From the NCBI GenBank assembly GCA_963724135.1, contig CAVRTA010000006.1, positions 1,240,001 to 1,304,000 of the forward strand: DNA of 64,000 nt. Reading direction: 5' to 3'. Below the pieces are notes generated by a model. The model saw nothing but the letters and a program-made list of their open reading frames with translations. It searched no databases and was not told the DNA's origin. Both the position numbers and the translations under genes were made by a program. Positions 39,910 to 52,263 of the stretch are shown here, one piece after another. How positions within the stretch are numbered: the first letter of the stretch is position 1; every line of letters starts with the position of its first letter. Origin of the DNA: DATLGB01 sp963724135. GTDB lineage: Bacteria; Actinomycetota; Thermoleophilia; Solirubrobacterales; Solirubrobacteraceae.

Positions 39910-40892
39910 TCGACGTTCTCGTGGTCTCGCTGGGGGCGACCGGCGGCCTGCGGGCGGCCGACGAGGAGCTGCTCGCGGCGCTGCGGCGGGGCGGCGCCCG
40001 CGCCGAGCTCGTGCGCGCCGAGCCGGTGCGCGAGTGGCGGACCTACGCGCTGATCGAGCTTGCCTGGGCGCTGTCGGCGCGCCACGCGGCGCGCGCGGGC
40101 ATCGCGGAGCACGAGCCGCGCGCAGTGATCTACTCCTCCACCACTGCCGCGCTGCTCTGGCCGCGCCCGGGCGCGATCCGCTTCGACGCCCCCGCGGCCG
40201 GCAACCGCCCCGGACGCCACGGCATCTGGCAACGCCCCGTCGAGCGCCGCCGCTTCGCCGCCGCGCCCCTCCTGCTGCCGTGGAGCGAGGGCGGCCTCGC
40301 CGAGGCCCCGTCGACCTCCACTCCCGCCGTCGTCCTCCCGGTCCCCCTTCACAAAGGGGTCCGTCCCTTTTGTGAAGCGCTTCACAAGAGGGACGGACCC
40401 TTTTGTGAAGTGGTGACGTATGGCGCTCATCCCGAGAAGAAGGGGCTCGATCGCGTGCTGGAGGCGTGGCGGGGGGTCCGGCGGGATGGTGAGGAGCTGG
40501 CGGTGGCGGGCCTGGACGGGCGCGACGAGGAGGGGGTGCGCTTCGTCGGGCGCCTGCCGCGGGACGAGTGGCGTGCGCTGCTCGCGGGCGCGCGCGTGTT
40601 CGCGACCGCGCCGCGGCGCGAGGACTATGGGCTCGCGCAGCTCGAGGCGCTCGCGGAGGGATGCGTGCTGGCGACGACACCAGCGCCGGGGCCCTACGTC
40701 GCCCTGCCGCTCGCCCGGGCGCTCGACGCCCGCACCGCCGCCGACGACGTCGGCAGCGCGATCCGCGTTGCCCTCGACGACCCGGCGCCCGGCTACGCGC
40801 AACGCGCGCGCGAACTGCTGGAGCCGTTCGGCCAGGATGAGGCGGACCGGGTCGTCCGCGAACAGGTGCTGCCGCTGCTAGGCGTGCGCTGA
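39906..40892 (+). CDS. Glycosyltransferase (GT4-like) with in-frame palindromic insert
   Basis: This 328-residue GT-B glycosyltransferase has a short N-terminal half ending VVLPVP. A donor-binding half follows with VTYGAHPEKKGLDRVLEAWRG, VRFVGRLPRDEW and APRREDYGLAQLEALAEGC (the E-x7-E-like sugar nucleotide site). Between the halves 21 residues (LHKGVRPFCEALHKRDGPFC and the next residue) are encoded by the palindrome pair at 40347-40410 and are foreign to the family. The insert sits in the interdomain linker, so activity may remain. GTG 39906 overlaps the previous stop. Confidence 0.82.
   Translation: MIDVLVVSLGATGGLRAADEELLAALRRGGARAELVRAEPVREWRTYALIELAWALSARHAARAGIAEHEPRAVIYSSTTAALLWPRPGAIRFDAPAAGNRPGRHGIWQRPVERRRFAAAPLLLPWSEGGLAEAPSTSTPAVVLPVPLHKGVRPFCEALHKRDGPFCEVVTYGAHPEKKGLDRVLEAWRGVRRDGEELAVAGLDGRDEEGVRFVGRLPRDEWRALLAGARVFATAPRREDYGLAQLEALAEGCVLATTPAPGPYVALPLARALDARTAADDVGSAIRVALDDPAPGYAQRARELLEPFGQDEADRVVREQVLPLLGVR
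40347..40410. repeat. Inverted pair of 31-base palindromes inside the glycosyltransferase gene
   Basis: Arm one (40347-40377) is CTTCACAAAGGGG, centre CCGT, CCCTTTTGTGAAG. Arm two (40380-40410) is CTTCACAAGAGGG, centre ACGGA, CCCTTTTGTGAAG. Two bases separate them. This copy is read in a different frame from the apbE copy and is still open, which shows that the DNA, not a peptide motif, is repeated. Confidence 0.88.
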
Positions 40893-41462
40893 CAGCGTCC
40901 GGCGCAGCTGGGTGACCGTCCAGGCGCCGATCTCGTGCGTGCTGCCGACATGGAAGCCGGTGAACTCGACCGCCACGACGCCGCCGGGCTCGGACAGGCG
41001 CACGATGGCGTCCACGTCGAGATCGGGACCGTGGCCGGGCAGCGTGGCGCGGATGCGCACGGAGCTGCCGACCGCGGCGCGCACCGGGGCGCGGTAGCGC
41101 ATGCCGCCGGCGGAGATGTCGAGCATCTGCGCGGCGTAGCTGCGCCCGTCGGCCTCGACCTCGGCGCTGGCGAGGATCGGCAGGCGCACCGAGGAGCGCC
41201 GGTCCGAGCCGGTCGCGCCCTCACGGACGCGGAAGCGCAGCTCACCCGGCTCAGCGCCGAACTCGGCGTGGCCGTCCCACCCCATCGGGATCATCCCGTC
41301 GAGGAAGGTGAGCGTCGCGGGTCCGGGGAAATCATCGAGGACAGTGCCCGGGCGCTGCGGACGCAGCAGGACGAAGGCACCGGCGGCGGCGACGACCTGG
41401 CAGTCGATCGCGCCCGAGCTCCACGAGAGCACGATGTCTTGCCCGGTCCGCAGGGGGCCCAT
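40878..41462 (-). CDS. PilZ-domain cyclic-di-GMP receptor
   Basis: This 194-residue protein has an N-terminal YcgR-like beta domain (residues 1-90) and a C-terminal PilZ domain. The RxxxR motif (RRSSVR) and DISAGGM (family D/NxSxxG) bind cyclic-di-GMP. No enzyme domain is attached, so it should act by protein contact, possibly on motility or glycan synthesis. It is the third cyclic-di-GMP protein in the window. The gene overlaps the glycosyltransferase tail by 15 bases. Confidence 0.87.
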   Translation of the reverse strand: MGPLRTGQDIVLSWSSGAIDCQVVAAAGAFVLLRPQRPGTVLDDFPGPATLTFLDGMIPMGWDGHAEFGAEPGELRFRVREGATGSDRRSSVRLPILASAEVEADGRSYAAQMLDISAGGMRYRAPVRAAVGSSVRIRATLPGHGPDLDVDAIVRLSEPGGVVAVEFTGFHVGSTHEIGAWTVTQLRRTLSAHA

Positions 41463-41494
41463 ACTCCGAAGATCGGCGCGAGGGAGGCCCCGCT

Positions 41495-42331
41495 TTAGGG
41501 GCGGGCGCGCTTGCGCAGCGGCGCGAACTCCGCCCAGGAGCGGGTGTTGGCCACCTGATCCCGCGTGAGCCACGCGCGCCGCGCCGTCGCGACGCCCCAC
41601 CTGACGATGTCCATCGTGTTGACGCCGTGCGCGTCGGAGTCGATAAGCAACAACACCCCGGCGTCCGCGGCCGCGCGCGCATGCACGTCGTTGAGGTCGC
41701 GGCGGTCGCCGGCGGAGTTGATCTCGATCATCGTGCCGGTGCGCGCCGCCGCCGCGATCAGCGCGTGCACATCGAGCGCGTAGGGCGGGCGCGTCTCGAT
41801 CTTGCGGCCGGTCGGGTGGCCGATCGCGTCGACGTGGGGGTGCTCGCACGCGGCGATCATGCGCGCGGTCATCTCGGCCTCGCCCATCCCGAACGACGTG
41901 TGCACGGAGGCGATGACCCAGTCGAGCTCGGCCAGCAGCTCGTCGGCGTAGTCGAGGGTCCCGTCGGGGAGGATGTTGACCTCCGAGCCGATCAGCAGCT
42001 CGAAGCCGTCGAGCGTGGCGTTGATCCCGCGCACCTTCTCGATCTGCGCCTCGAGCTGCTCCGGCGTGACGTTCATGCCGAACCCCATCGAGGCGGAGTG
42101 GTCGGTGATCGCGAGGTACTCGTAGCCGCGCCTGATCGCGCGCTCGGCCATCTCCTCGACCGAGTTGCGCCCGTCGGACGCCGTGGTGTGGCAGTGCAGG
42201 TCGCCGCGCAGGTCCTCGAGCGTGACCAGCTCGGGAAGACCGGAGCCGCCGTCGATGCGCGCCGCCTCGAGCTCGCCGCGTCCCTCGCGCAGCTCGGGCG
42301 GGATCCAGGCGTAGCCGAGCGTCGCGTACAC
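41495..42331 (-). CDS. polX: PHP phosphoesterase half of PolX (separated by frameshift)
   Basis: This segment encodes the PHP 3'-5' exonuclease/phosphoesterase domain of DNA polymerase X. Metal motifs are GDLHCHTTASDGRNS, AITDHS, GSEVNI, ASVHTS and LIDSDAHG. As drawn it would start at GTG 42331. In single-chain PolX the sequence before it reads on from the polymerase half (DTGETIRCATEEE is present just upstream in this same frame), so it is really the C-terminal part of one gene. Confidence 0.85.
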   Translation of the reverse strand: MYATLGYAWIPPELREGRGELEAARIDGGSGLPELVTLEDLRGDLHCHTTASDGRNSVEEMAERAIRRGYEYLAITDHSASMGFGMNVTPEQLEAQIEKVRGINATLDGFELLIGSEVNILPDGTLDYADELLAELDWVIASVHTSFGMGEAEMTARMIAACEHPHVDAIGHPTGRKIETRPPYALDVHALIAAAARTGTMIEINSAGDRRDLNDVHARAAADAGVLLLIDSDAHGVNTMDIVRWGVATARRAWLTRDQVANTRSWAEFAPLRKRARP

Positions 42332-42374
42332 CTCCTCCTCGGTCGCACAGCGGATCGTCTCGCCGGTGTCGTCG

Positions 42375-43250
42375 TCACTGGATCCCGTACTGGGAGACGT
42401 GCTGGCCCTTGCGCACCGCAGCCTCGCGCAGCTGGACGTTGTGGGCCTTCGACCCCGTCAGGTGCTGGAGCACGTTTCCGAACTGGTCGGGCTCGACCAC
42501 CTGGAGGTCCACCTTCATCCCGGTGTGCGTGCTCGCCTTGACGGCGTTGTCGCCGGGCGTGCCGGCGGATTCGATCAGGTCGAGGTCCGCCAGCGCGGCG
42601 GCGAGCTCGGCGGGGTTGTCGGCGGTCGCGATCAGATCGATGTCCTTGACCGAGTCCCCCAGCCGCCGCGCCGAGCCCGCGATCTCGACCCGGTGGACGC
42701 CGTCGACGCGCCCCAGCGCCGCGGCGATCTGCTCCGCGAGCCCGAGCGCGCGCGACAGCAGCACGCGCGGCGCCGGCCCGCCGCCCTCGGGTGCGTCGGC
42801 CAGCGCCTTGAGCAGCGCCTCCTCGGCGCGCGCCCCGAAGCCGCGCAGCTCCCGGATCTGGCCCTGCTCGGCGGCCGCGCGCAGCGCCTCGAGCGAGTCG
42901 ATCCCGAGCTCGTCGTGCAGCCGCCGCGCGCGTTTGGGGCCGAACCCGGGCAGGTGCATCATCGCGATCAGCCCGGCCGGGAACTTCTGGCGCAGCTTGG
43001 CCGACTGCGGTATGTCGCCCTCGGCCACCAGCGCCTGGAGCTTGGTCTCGAGCGTCTTGCCGATCCCCGGCAGCGTCGTCGCCCTGCCCTCGCGCGTCAG
43101 CTCGGCCACCGACACCGGCGCATCGCGCACCGAGCGGGCGGCGTTGCGGTACGCGATCACCCGGTACTGGTCCGCGCCGTCGAGCTCGTAGAGGTCGCCG
43201 AGCTCGTCGAAGGCGGCCGCGATCGCGACGTTGGACAGGGTGTTCGCCAC
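42375..43250 (-). CDS. polX: Polymerase half of PolX (separated by frameshift)
   Basis: This 291-residue segment has the 8-kDa-like domain with HhH motifs (TTLPGIGKTLETKLQAL, HLPGFGPKRARRL). The nucleotidyltransferase domain follows (EIAGSARRLGDSVKDIDLIAT with catalytic Asp residues, then MKVDLQVVE). Together with the PHP half it forms a base-excision repair polymerase. It ends at a TGA (42377-42375) directly after SQYGIQ. Removing one T there restores a continuous PolX of about 590 residues. Confidence 0.85.
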   Translation of the reverse strand: MANTLSNVAIAAAFDELGDLYELDGADQYRVIAYRNAARSVRDAPVSVAELTREGRATTLPGIGKTLETKLQALVAEGDIPQSAKLRQKFPAGLIAMMHLPGFGPKRARRLHDELGIDSLEALRAAAEQGQIRELRGFGARAEEALLKALADAPEGGGPAPRVLLSRALGLAEQIAAALGRVDGVHRVEIAGSARRLGDSVKDIDLIATADNPAELAAALADLDLIESAGTPGDNAVKASTHTGMKVDLQVVEPDQFGNVLQHLTGSKAHNVQLREAAVRKGQHVSQYGIQ

Positions 43251-43277
43251 GGGCGCAACCTAAGGTACCTCGACCTC

Positions 43278-43970
43278 ATGGAGCCCTGGATCGTGCTCCC
43301 GACGTACAACGAGGCGGGCAACGTCGCGCGGGTGGTCGGCGCGGCGCGGGCGGCGCTGCCCGAGGCGCGGATCCTCGTCGTCGACGACAACTCCCCCGAC
43401 GGCACCGCAGACATCGCCGCCGGGCTCGGTGTCGACGTGCTGCGGCGCCCGTCGAAGGAGGGGTTGGGGGCGGCGTACGTGGCGGGCTTCGCGCACGCTC
43501 TCGCCGGCGGTGCCGGCGCCGTCTTCGAGATGGACGCGGACGGCTCGCACGACGCGGCCGACCTGCCGCGCCTGCTCGCCGCCGTGCACGGCGGCGCCGA
43601 TCTCGCGCTGGGCTCGCGCTACGTCCCCGGCGGCGGCGTCGAGAACTGGTCGGCCGGGCGGCGTGCGATCTCCCGCGTCGGCTGCGTCTACGCGCGCGCC
43701 GTCCTCGGCGTCGGGGTGCGCGACCTCACCGGCGGCTTCAAGTGCTTCCGCGCGACGGCGCTGGAGACGATCGACTACGCCACGGTGCACTCGCACGGCT
43801 ACGCGTTCCAGGTCGAGCTCACCTACCGAGCGCTGCGACAAGGACTGCGCGTGGTCGAGCTGCCGATCGTCTTCCACGAGCGGCGCGAGGGCGAGTCGAA
43901 GATGACGGCCCAGATCGCACTCGAGGCGGCCTGGCGCGTCCCGCTGCTGCGCGCTCAGGCAGGGCGCTGA
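43278..43970 (+). CDS. Polyprenol monophosphomannose synthase-like glycosyltransferase
   Basis: This 230-residue GT2 enzyme is of the Dpm1/Ppm1 type, transferring mannose or a similar sugar from a nucleotide donor to polyprenol phosphate. It has PTYNEAGNV, VVDDNSPDGTAD, the metal site EMDADGSH, GSRYVPGG and GFKCFRATAL. There is no C-terminal membrane segment, as in the soluble class. ATG 43278 follows TAAGGT by 11 bases. The lipid-linked sugar would feed protein or glycan mannosylation at the membrane. Confidence 0.9.
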   Translation: MEPWIVLPTYNEAGNVARVVGAARAALPEARILVVDDNSPDGTADIAAGLGVDVLRRPSKEGLGAAYVAGFAHALAGGAGAVFEMDADGSHDAADLPRLLAAVHGGADLALGSRYVPGGGVENWSAGRRAISRVGCVYARAVLGVGVRDLTGGFKCFRATALETIDYATVHSHGYAFQVELTYRALRQGLRVVELPIVFHERREGESKMTAQIALEAAWRVPLLRAQAGR

Positions 43971-44009
43971 GAGGTTCATCTCGCGGCCACTGCTGCCGAT
44001 GGGGTAGGG

Positions 44010-44708
44010 ATGAACACGGAGCAGATGGCTCTCGTCCAGGGCTGGGCCGCCACCAAGGCCGCCCTGCGCGAGTGGAACGCCAAGCCCAGCCAGGTGCTGG
44101 TGCCGTGGACGATCTGGAGCCTGACCGTCGCGATCGGCCTGCTGCTGGCGACGTACCTGATCGCGAAGCTCTCGACGCCGGACGCCACCCGCCTGCACTT
44201 CGCCGGCGTGACCCACACCGCAGACCTCGAGGACTACGCCTTCGTGCTGTTCCGCAACTCGCTGGTCCTCGCACTGCACGCCCTGGCCTGTGTGGCGGGG
44301 TTCATCGCCGGATCGTCGCTGCCCCGGATCGCCGGGGGCTACAGCGGCTGGTACCGCAGGCTCCACGAGGTCGCGCAGCCACTGGCGATCGGGTTCGTCG
44401 TCTGCGCCACCCTGTTCTCGCTGGCCACGCAGGCCTTCGTGCTCGGGGGCGACGCGTCCACGCTGGCCCGGCAGTGGCAGATCGGCCCCGGCGAACTGCT
44501 GGCCCTGCTCTCGATCCACGCCATCCCCGAGCTGACGGCGCTGTTCCTGCCCCTGGCGGCCTGGACGATGGCGAGCCGCCGGCGCGAGTGGGAGAACCTG
44601 CTCGCCGCCACGTTCTTCACCACGGCGATCGCGATCCCGGTGCTGCTGCTCGCGGGGGCGGTCGAGGTCTGGGTCACGCCGCACCTGATCGAGGCCGCGG
44701 TCACGTAA
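44010..44708 (+). CDS. SpoIIM-like membrane protein
   Basis: This 232-residue membrane protein has five or so helices and the family-typical block IHAIPELTALFLPLAAW (SpoIIM has a similar H-x2-E helix), preceded by a cytoplasmic helix. Stage II sporulation protein M-type proteins also occur widely in non-sporulating actinobacteria, where their role is unknown. Assignment is moderate. Confidence 0.65.
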   Translation: MNTEQMALVQGWAATKAALREWNAKPSQVLVPWTIWSLTVAIGLLLATYLIAKLSTPDATRLHFAGVTHTADLEDYAFVLFRNSLVLALHALACVAGFIAGSSLPRIAGGYSGWYRRLHEVAQPLAIGFVVCATLFSLATQAFVLGGDASTLARQWQIGPGELLALLSIHAIPELTALFLPLAAWTMASRRREWENLLAATFFTTAIAIPVLLLAGAVEVWVTPHLIEAAVT

Positions 44709-44717
44709 GCCCGACGC

Positions 44718-44723
44718 TATACT
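44718..44723 (+). promoter_or_regulatory. -10 element TATACT of the thioredoxin gene
   Basis: TATACT is a near-consensus -10 located 41 bases before the trxA start, giving a real leader with AGGAGG at 44749-44754. No clear -35 is seen. Confidence 0.45.
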
Positions 44724-44764
44724 TTGTGAAGCGACCGAGAATCCCCAGGAGGAGCTCACACGTT

Positions 44765-45091
44765 ATGGCGGACATCCGCGAGGTCACCGACACGAACTTC
44801 CAGGCCGAGGTGCTCGAGGCCGACAAGCCCACCCTGGTGGACTTCTGGGCACCGTGGTGCGGTCCGTGCCGCATGGTCGCGCCGGTGCTCGAGGAGATCG
44901 CCCGCGAGCGCCCCGACCTCAACATCGTCAAGCTCAACACCGACGAGAACCAGCAGACGGCCGCACAGTTCGAGGTCCTCTCGATTCCGACGCTGATCCT
45001 CTTCAAGCACGGCCAGGTGGCCCACAAGGTCATCGGCGCGCTTCCCAAGAAGCGCCTCGAGCAAGAGCTCGAGCCGGTCCTGGCCGTATAG
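44765..45091 (+). CDS. trxA: Thioredoxin
   Basis: This 108-residue thioredoxin has the active site WCGPC, preceded by LVDFWAP, and the cis-proline motif SIPTLILF. It is a cytoplasmic dithiol reductant. It is one of the few genes here with a conventional leader and Shine-Dalgarno (AGGAGG, 10-12 bases upstream). Confidence 0.96.
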   Translation: MADIREVTDTNFQAEVLEADKPTLVDFWAPWCGPCRMVAPVLEEIARERPDLNIVKLNTDENQQTAAQFEVLSIPTLILFKHGQVAHKVIGALPKKRLEQELEPVLAV

Positions 45092-45095
45092 GCGC

Positions 45096-45125
45096 TTGAT
45101 TTCCCCGTACCGTCCGGCGTAGTGT
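45096..45125 (+). promoter_or_regulatory. Promoter of the subtilase gene
   Basis: TTGATT (45096-45101) and TAGTGT (45120-45125) are 18 bases apart. GTG 45132 follows the -10 by six bases, as in a leaderless transcript. Confidence 0.5.
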
Positions 45126-45131
45126 CGGGCG

Positions 45132-48583
<3,452 letters not shown>

Positions 48584-48587
<4 letters not shown>

Positions 48588-48916
48588 CCGCCGACCCGGG
48601 CGGCGGCGGCACCACGCCGACGCCGACGCCGACCGTCACGCCGACGATCACCGCGACCGCTCATCCCACGGTGACGGCGACGGTGACCGTGACCCCCACG
48701 GTGACGCCGCGCGAGTGCGTCGTACCGAAGGTCAAGGGCAAGACGCTCAAGAAGGCCAAGAAGAAGCTCAAGAAGGCCGGCTGCAAGAAGGGCAGGGTGC
48801 GCAAGCCCAGGGGCGCCAAGGGCAGGAAGCTCGTCGTCAAGGCGAGCAAGCCCAAGGCCGGGACCAGGCTGCCGCTCGGCAGCAAGGTCGTGCTCAAGAT
48901 GAAGGTGAGGCCCTAG
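48584..48916 (+). CDS. PASTA-type C-terminal domain of the subtilase (out of frame)
   Basis: This 110-residue segment opens with a Thr/Pro/Val linker and ends in a PASTA-like domain. The domain has CVVPKVKGKTLKKAKKKLKK, then GCKKGRVRKP, then SKPKAGTRLPLGSKVVLKMK. PASTA domains bind peptidoglycan or beta-lactams. On its own it lacks any signal peptide, so it is best read as the wall-binding tail of the preceding protease, split off by the one-base change. A separate GTG start at 48584 is formally possible. Confidence 0.7.
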
Positions 48917-51900
48917 CGATCTCGACGTGCAGCGGGCGGCCGTCGACCGTGACGGCCGCCGACTGGCCGTCGACGCTGTAGCGGACCTCCACGGCCAGCG
49001 TCTCGCCGCTGATGTAGTCCTCGTGGGCGCGCGCGGCGGTGATCAGCTCGTCGTCGCCGCCGAGTCCGAGCCGGATGCGGTCCGAGACGTCGAGGCCCGC
49101 GTCGCGGCGGGCCTGCTGGATCGCGTGGACGATCTCGCGCGCCCTGCCCTCGCGGCGCAGCTCGTCGGTGATGGCGAGCTCGAGCGCGACCGCGTGCGAG
49201 CCGGCGCGCTCGACCTGGTAGCCCTCCAGCGGCTGCATCGCGAGCTGGAGGTCCTCGGCGTCGAGCTCGTGGTCGTGCCCGTCGACGCTGATGGCGACGG
49301 TGCGGCCCTCGCGCAGCGCGGCGGCGACCTGCGCGGGATCGAGCGCGCCGATTGCGGCGGCGGCGAGCGGCATGTGGCCCCCGAAGCGTGGGCCGAGCGT
49401 GCGGTAGTTGGCCTTGACGGCGTACGAGCCGAGCTCGTCGGCCCGCGCGACGAAGCGCAGCTCCTTGACGTTGAGCTCGTCGCGGATCAGCTCCGCGTGG
49501 CGCTCGATGGCGTCGCGCTCGCGCCCGGCGGCGACGGCCACGGCGGCTGCGAGCGGCTGGCGCAGCTTGAGCTTGGCCTGCGCGCGCGCGGAGCGGCCGA
49601 GCTCCACGCTCGAGCGCACCAGCGCCATCTCCCACTCCAGTTCCGGGTCGTCGTCGACCGGGTCCGGGAAATCGCACAGGTGAACGCTCGGCTCGGTGCC
49701 GTCGAGTCGCTCGTAGATCTCGTCGGCGACGAACGGGCAGAATGGCGCGAGGAGCTTGGCCGTCTCGACCAGGCAGTGATGGAGGGTGCCGAAAGCGGCC
49801 GGATCGGCGTCCCAGAAGCGCCGGCGCGACAGGCGCACGTACCAGTTCGACAGGTCGTCCACCAGCTCCGCGATCGCGCGGCCAGCGCTCGTGGCGTCGT
49901 AGCGGTCCATCGCGCCGACGACCGTCTTCGTGGTGCTGCGCAGGCGGCTGATGGCCCAGCGGTCGAGCGGCGCGCTCGGCTCCGAGCGCGTGTAGTCGCC
50001 ACCCGCGGCGTTGGCGTACAGGGTGTAGAAGCCGTATGTGTTCCAGAGCTGGATCAGGAACTGCCGCAGCGACTCGGCGACCGCGTCGGTTGAGAACTGG
50101 TAGCCGTCCCACGGCTGCTTGGACGTGAAGAAGTACCAGCGCAACGCGTCCGCGCCGTAGGTGTCGAGCACGGACCAGGGCTCGATGATGTTGCCCTTGG
50201 ACTTCGACATCTTCTCGTTGTTGGCGTCGTTGAGCAGGCCCAGGCAGACGACGTTGCGGTAGGGCGCCCGGCCGAACAGCAGCGTGTTGACGGCGAGCAG
50301 CGAGTAGAACCAGCCGCGCGTCTGGTCGAGCCCCTCGCAGACGTAGTCGGCCGGGAAGTCGCGCGCGAAGCTCTCCTCGCCGGTGTGCGGCGCGCCCCAC
50401 TGCGCGAACGGCATCGCGCCGGAGTCGAACCAGACGTCGATCACCTCCGGCACGCGGCGCAACGGCTCGCCGCCGCTCGGTGATGGGATCTCGACGTCGT
50501 CGACGTACGGGCGGTGCGGGTCGTCGAGCCGGGTGCCCGAGCGCGCCTCGAGGTCGGCCAGGGACGTCACGGCCACCGTCTCCCCGGCGGCGTTGCGCCA
50601 GATCGGCAGCGGGGTGCCCCAGTAGCGCTCGCGGCTGATCGCCCAATCGACGTTGTTCTCGAGCCAGTTGCCGAAGCGCCCGTGCTTGATGTGCGACGGG
50701 TGCCAGGTGACGGTCTCGTTGGCGGCGAGCAGCTCGTCGTGCAGACGGGTCGTGGCGATGAACCAGCTCGGCTTGGCGTAGTACAGCAGCGGCGTACCGT
50801 CGCGCCAGCAGTGCGGATAGGCGTGCAGCATCGTCTCCGCGCGGAACAGGCGCCCGCGCGCGCGCAGGTCCTCGACCAGGTCGGGGTCGGCGTCCTTGAC
50901 CCAGCGCCCGGCGTAGGCGCCGATGCGCTCGTCGTAGGTGCCGTCGAGGCGCACCGGGTTGACGACGGCGAGATCGTTCTCGGCGCCGAGGCGGAAGTCG
51001 TCCTCGCCGAACGCGATCGCGGTGTGCACGATGCCGGTGCCGTCGTCAGCGGAGACGAAGTCGCCCGACAGGACCGTGTGGGCCTTCTCGCCCCACTCCG
51101 AGGACGCGATGAAGTCGAACGGCGGCGTGTAGCGGCGGCCGAGCAGCTGCGCGCCGGGGAAGCGGGCGAGGATGTCGACGTCCTCGCCGAGAACGCGCTC
51201 CACGAGCGCCTCGGCGAGCACGAACACCTCGCCCGCGAGGTCGGCGCGGACATAGGTGAGGTCCGGATCGACCGCCACGGCCGCGTTGGAGACGAGCGTC
51301 CATGGCGTCGTCGTCCACACGAGCAACTGGTCGCCGTCGTCGAGCGGGAACTTGACGTAGATGCTCGGGTCCTCGACGTCCTTGTAGCCCTGCGCGACCT
51401 CGTGGCTCGACAGCGCCGTGCCGCAGCGTGCGCAGTACGGGACGACCTTGTGGCCCTCGTAGAGCAGCCCGCGCTCGTGCAGCGTCGCCAGCGCCCACCA
51501 GACCGACTCGACGAAGCTCGCGTCCATCGTCTTGTAGGCGGACGCGGTGTCGACCCAGAAGCCGATGCGCTCGGTCAGCGCCGTCCAGTCGTCGACGTTG
51601 CGCAGGACGGACTCGCGACACCTGGCGTTGAACGCCTCGATGCCATAGGCCTCGATGTCGTGCTTGTTGGAGAAGCCGAGCTCCTGCTCGACCGCGATCT
51701 CGACCGGCAGGCCGTGACAGTCCCACCCGCCTTTGCGCAGGACGTGGTGGCCCTGCATCGTCTTGTAGCGGGGGTAGATGTCCTTGAAGACGCGCGCGAG
51801 GACGTGGTGCGAGTAGGGCTTGCCGTTGGCCGTTGGCGGCCCCTCGTAGAAGACGTACGGTGGCGATCCCTCGCGGCGGCGCATCGACTCGCCGAAGATG

Positions 51901-51980
51901 TCGCGCTCGCGCCAGCGCTCCAGGACGCCCTGCTCGAGCTCGGGGAAGGATTGGCGCGGGTCGACGGCGGGGTATGCCAC
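48894..51980 (-). CDS. ileS: Isoleucyl-tRNA synthetase
   Basis: This class I aminoacyl-tRNA synthetase of 1028 residues charges tRNA-Ile. The HIGH-equivalent is in PTANGKPYSHHVL, the editing domain has VWTTTPWTL and WGEKAHTVL, and KMSKS is exact (EKMSKSKGN). The anticodon-binding half with WNTYGFYTLYANA and CPFVADEIY follows. The length matches the longer IleRS class. GTG 51980 (AYPAVDPRQSFPELE) is the chosen start, 31 bases from the divergent small gene. Its 3' end overlaps the PASTA segment by 23 bases. Confidence 0.95.
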   Translation of the reverse strand: MAYPAVDPRQSFPELEQGVLERWRERDIFGESMRRREGSPPYVFYEGPPTANGKPYSHHVLARVFKDIYPRYKTMQGHHVLRKGGWDCHGLPVEIAVEQELGFSNKHDIEAYGIEAFNARCRESVLRNVDDWTALTERIGFWVDTASAYKTMDASFVESVWWALATLHERGLLYEGHKVVPYCARCGTALSSHEVAQGYKDVEDPSIYVKFPLDDGDQLLVWTTTPWTLVSNAAVAVDPDLTYVRADLAGEVFVLAEALVERVLGEDVDILARFPGAQLLGRRYTPPFDFIASSEWGEKAHTVLSGDFVSADDGTGIVHTAIAFGEDDFRLGAENDLAVVNPVRLDGTYDERIGAYAGRWVKDADPDLVEDLRARGRLFRAETMLHAYPHCWRDGTPLLYYAKPSWFIATTRLHDELLAANETVTWHPSHIKHGRFGNWLENNVDWAISRERYWGTPLPIWRNAAGETVAVTSLADLEARSGTRLDDPHRPYVDDVEIPSPSGGEPLRRVPEVIDVWFDSGAMPFAQWGAPHTGEESFARDFPADYVCEGLDQTRGWFYSLLAVNTLLFGRAPYRNVVCLGLLNDANNEKMSKSKGNIIEPWSVLDTYGADALRWYFFTSKQPWDGYQFSTDAVAESLRQFLIQLWNTYGFYTLYANAAGGDYTRSEPSAPLDRWAISRLRSTTKTVVGAMDRYDATSAGRAIAELVDDLSNWYVRLSRRRFWDADPAAFGTLHHCLVETAKLLAPFCPFVADEIYERLDGTEPSVHLCDFPDPVDDDPELEWEMALVRSSVELGRSARAQAKLKLRQPLAAAVAVAAGRERDAIERHAELIRDELNVKELRFVARADELGSYAVKANYRTLGPRFGGHMPLAAAAIGALDPAQVAAALREGRTVAISVDGHDHELDAEDLQLAMQPLEGYQVERAGSHAVALELAITDELRREGRAREIVHAIQQARRDAGLDVSDRIRLGLGGDDELITAARAHEDYISGETLAVEVRYSVDGQSAAVTVDGRPLHVEIARASPSS

Positions 51981-52011
51981 GGAAGGAAATGAAACTAGCC
52001 CTCCTGGCGCC

Positions 52012-52263
52012 ATGATCGGCGCGATCATCCTCGGCCTCATCGCCGGCTACCTGGCGCGCGCTCTGACCCCGGGAGGCGGTGTGTCCGGCTGCCTGCCGAC
52101 GATGGCGATCGGGATCGCCGGCTCGCTCGCCGGCTACTTCATCTTCACCGAGGCACTCGGTGTCGGCGACAGCGAGATGCTCGATCTCGGTGGCCTGCCG
52201 GGAGCCGTGATCGGGTCCGTGCTCGTGCTGCTGGTCATCCGCGCGGTCGCGCCTCGACGATGA
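52012..52263 (+). CDS. GlsB/YeaQ/YmgE-like small membrane protein
   Basis: This 83-residue membrane protein has three hydrophobic, Gly-rich helices (IGAIILGLIAGYLARAL, MAIGIAGSLAGYFIF, LPGAVIGSVLVLLVIRAV), the pattern of the transglycosylase-associated protein family. Its function is unknown. It overlaps the convergent YceI gene by 29 bases. Confidence 0.8.
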   Translation: MIGAIILGLIAGYLARALTPGGGVSGCLPTMAIGIAGSLAGYFIFTEALGVGDSEMLDLGGLPGAVIGSVLVLLVIRAVAPRR

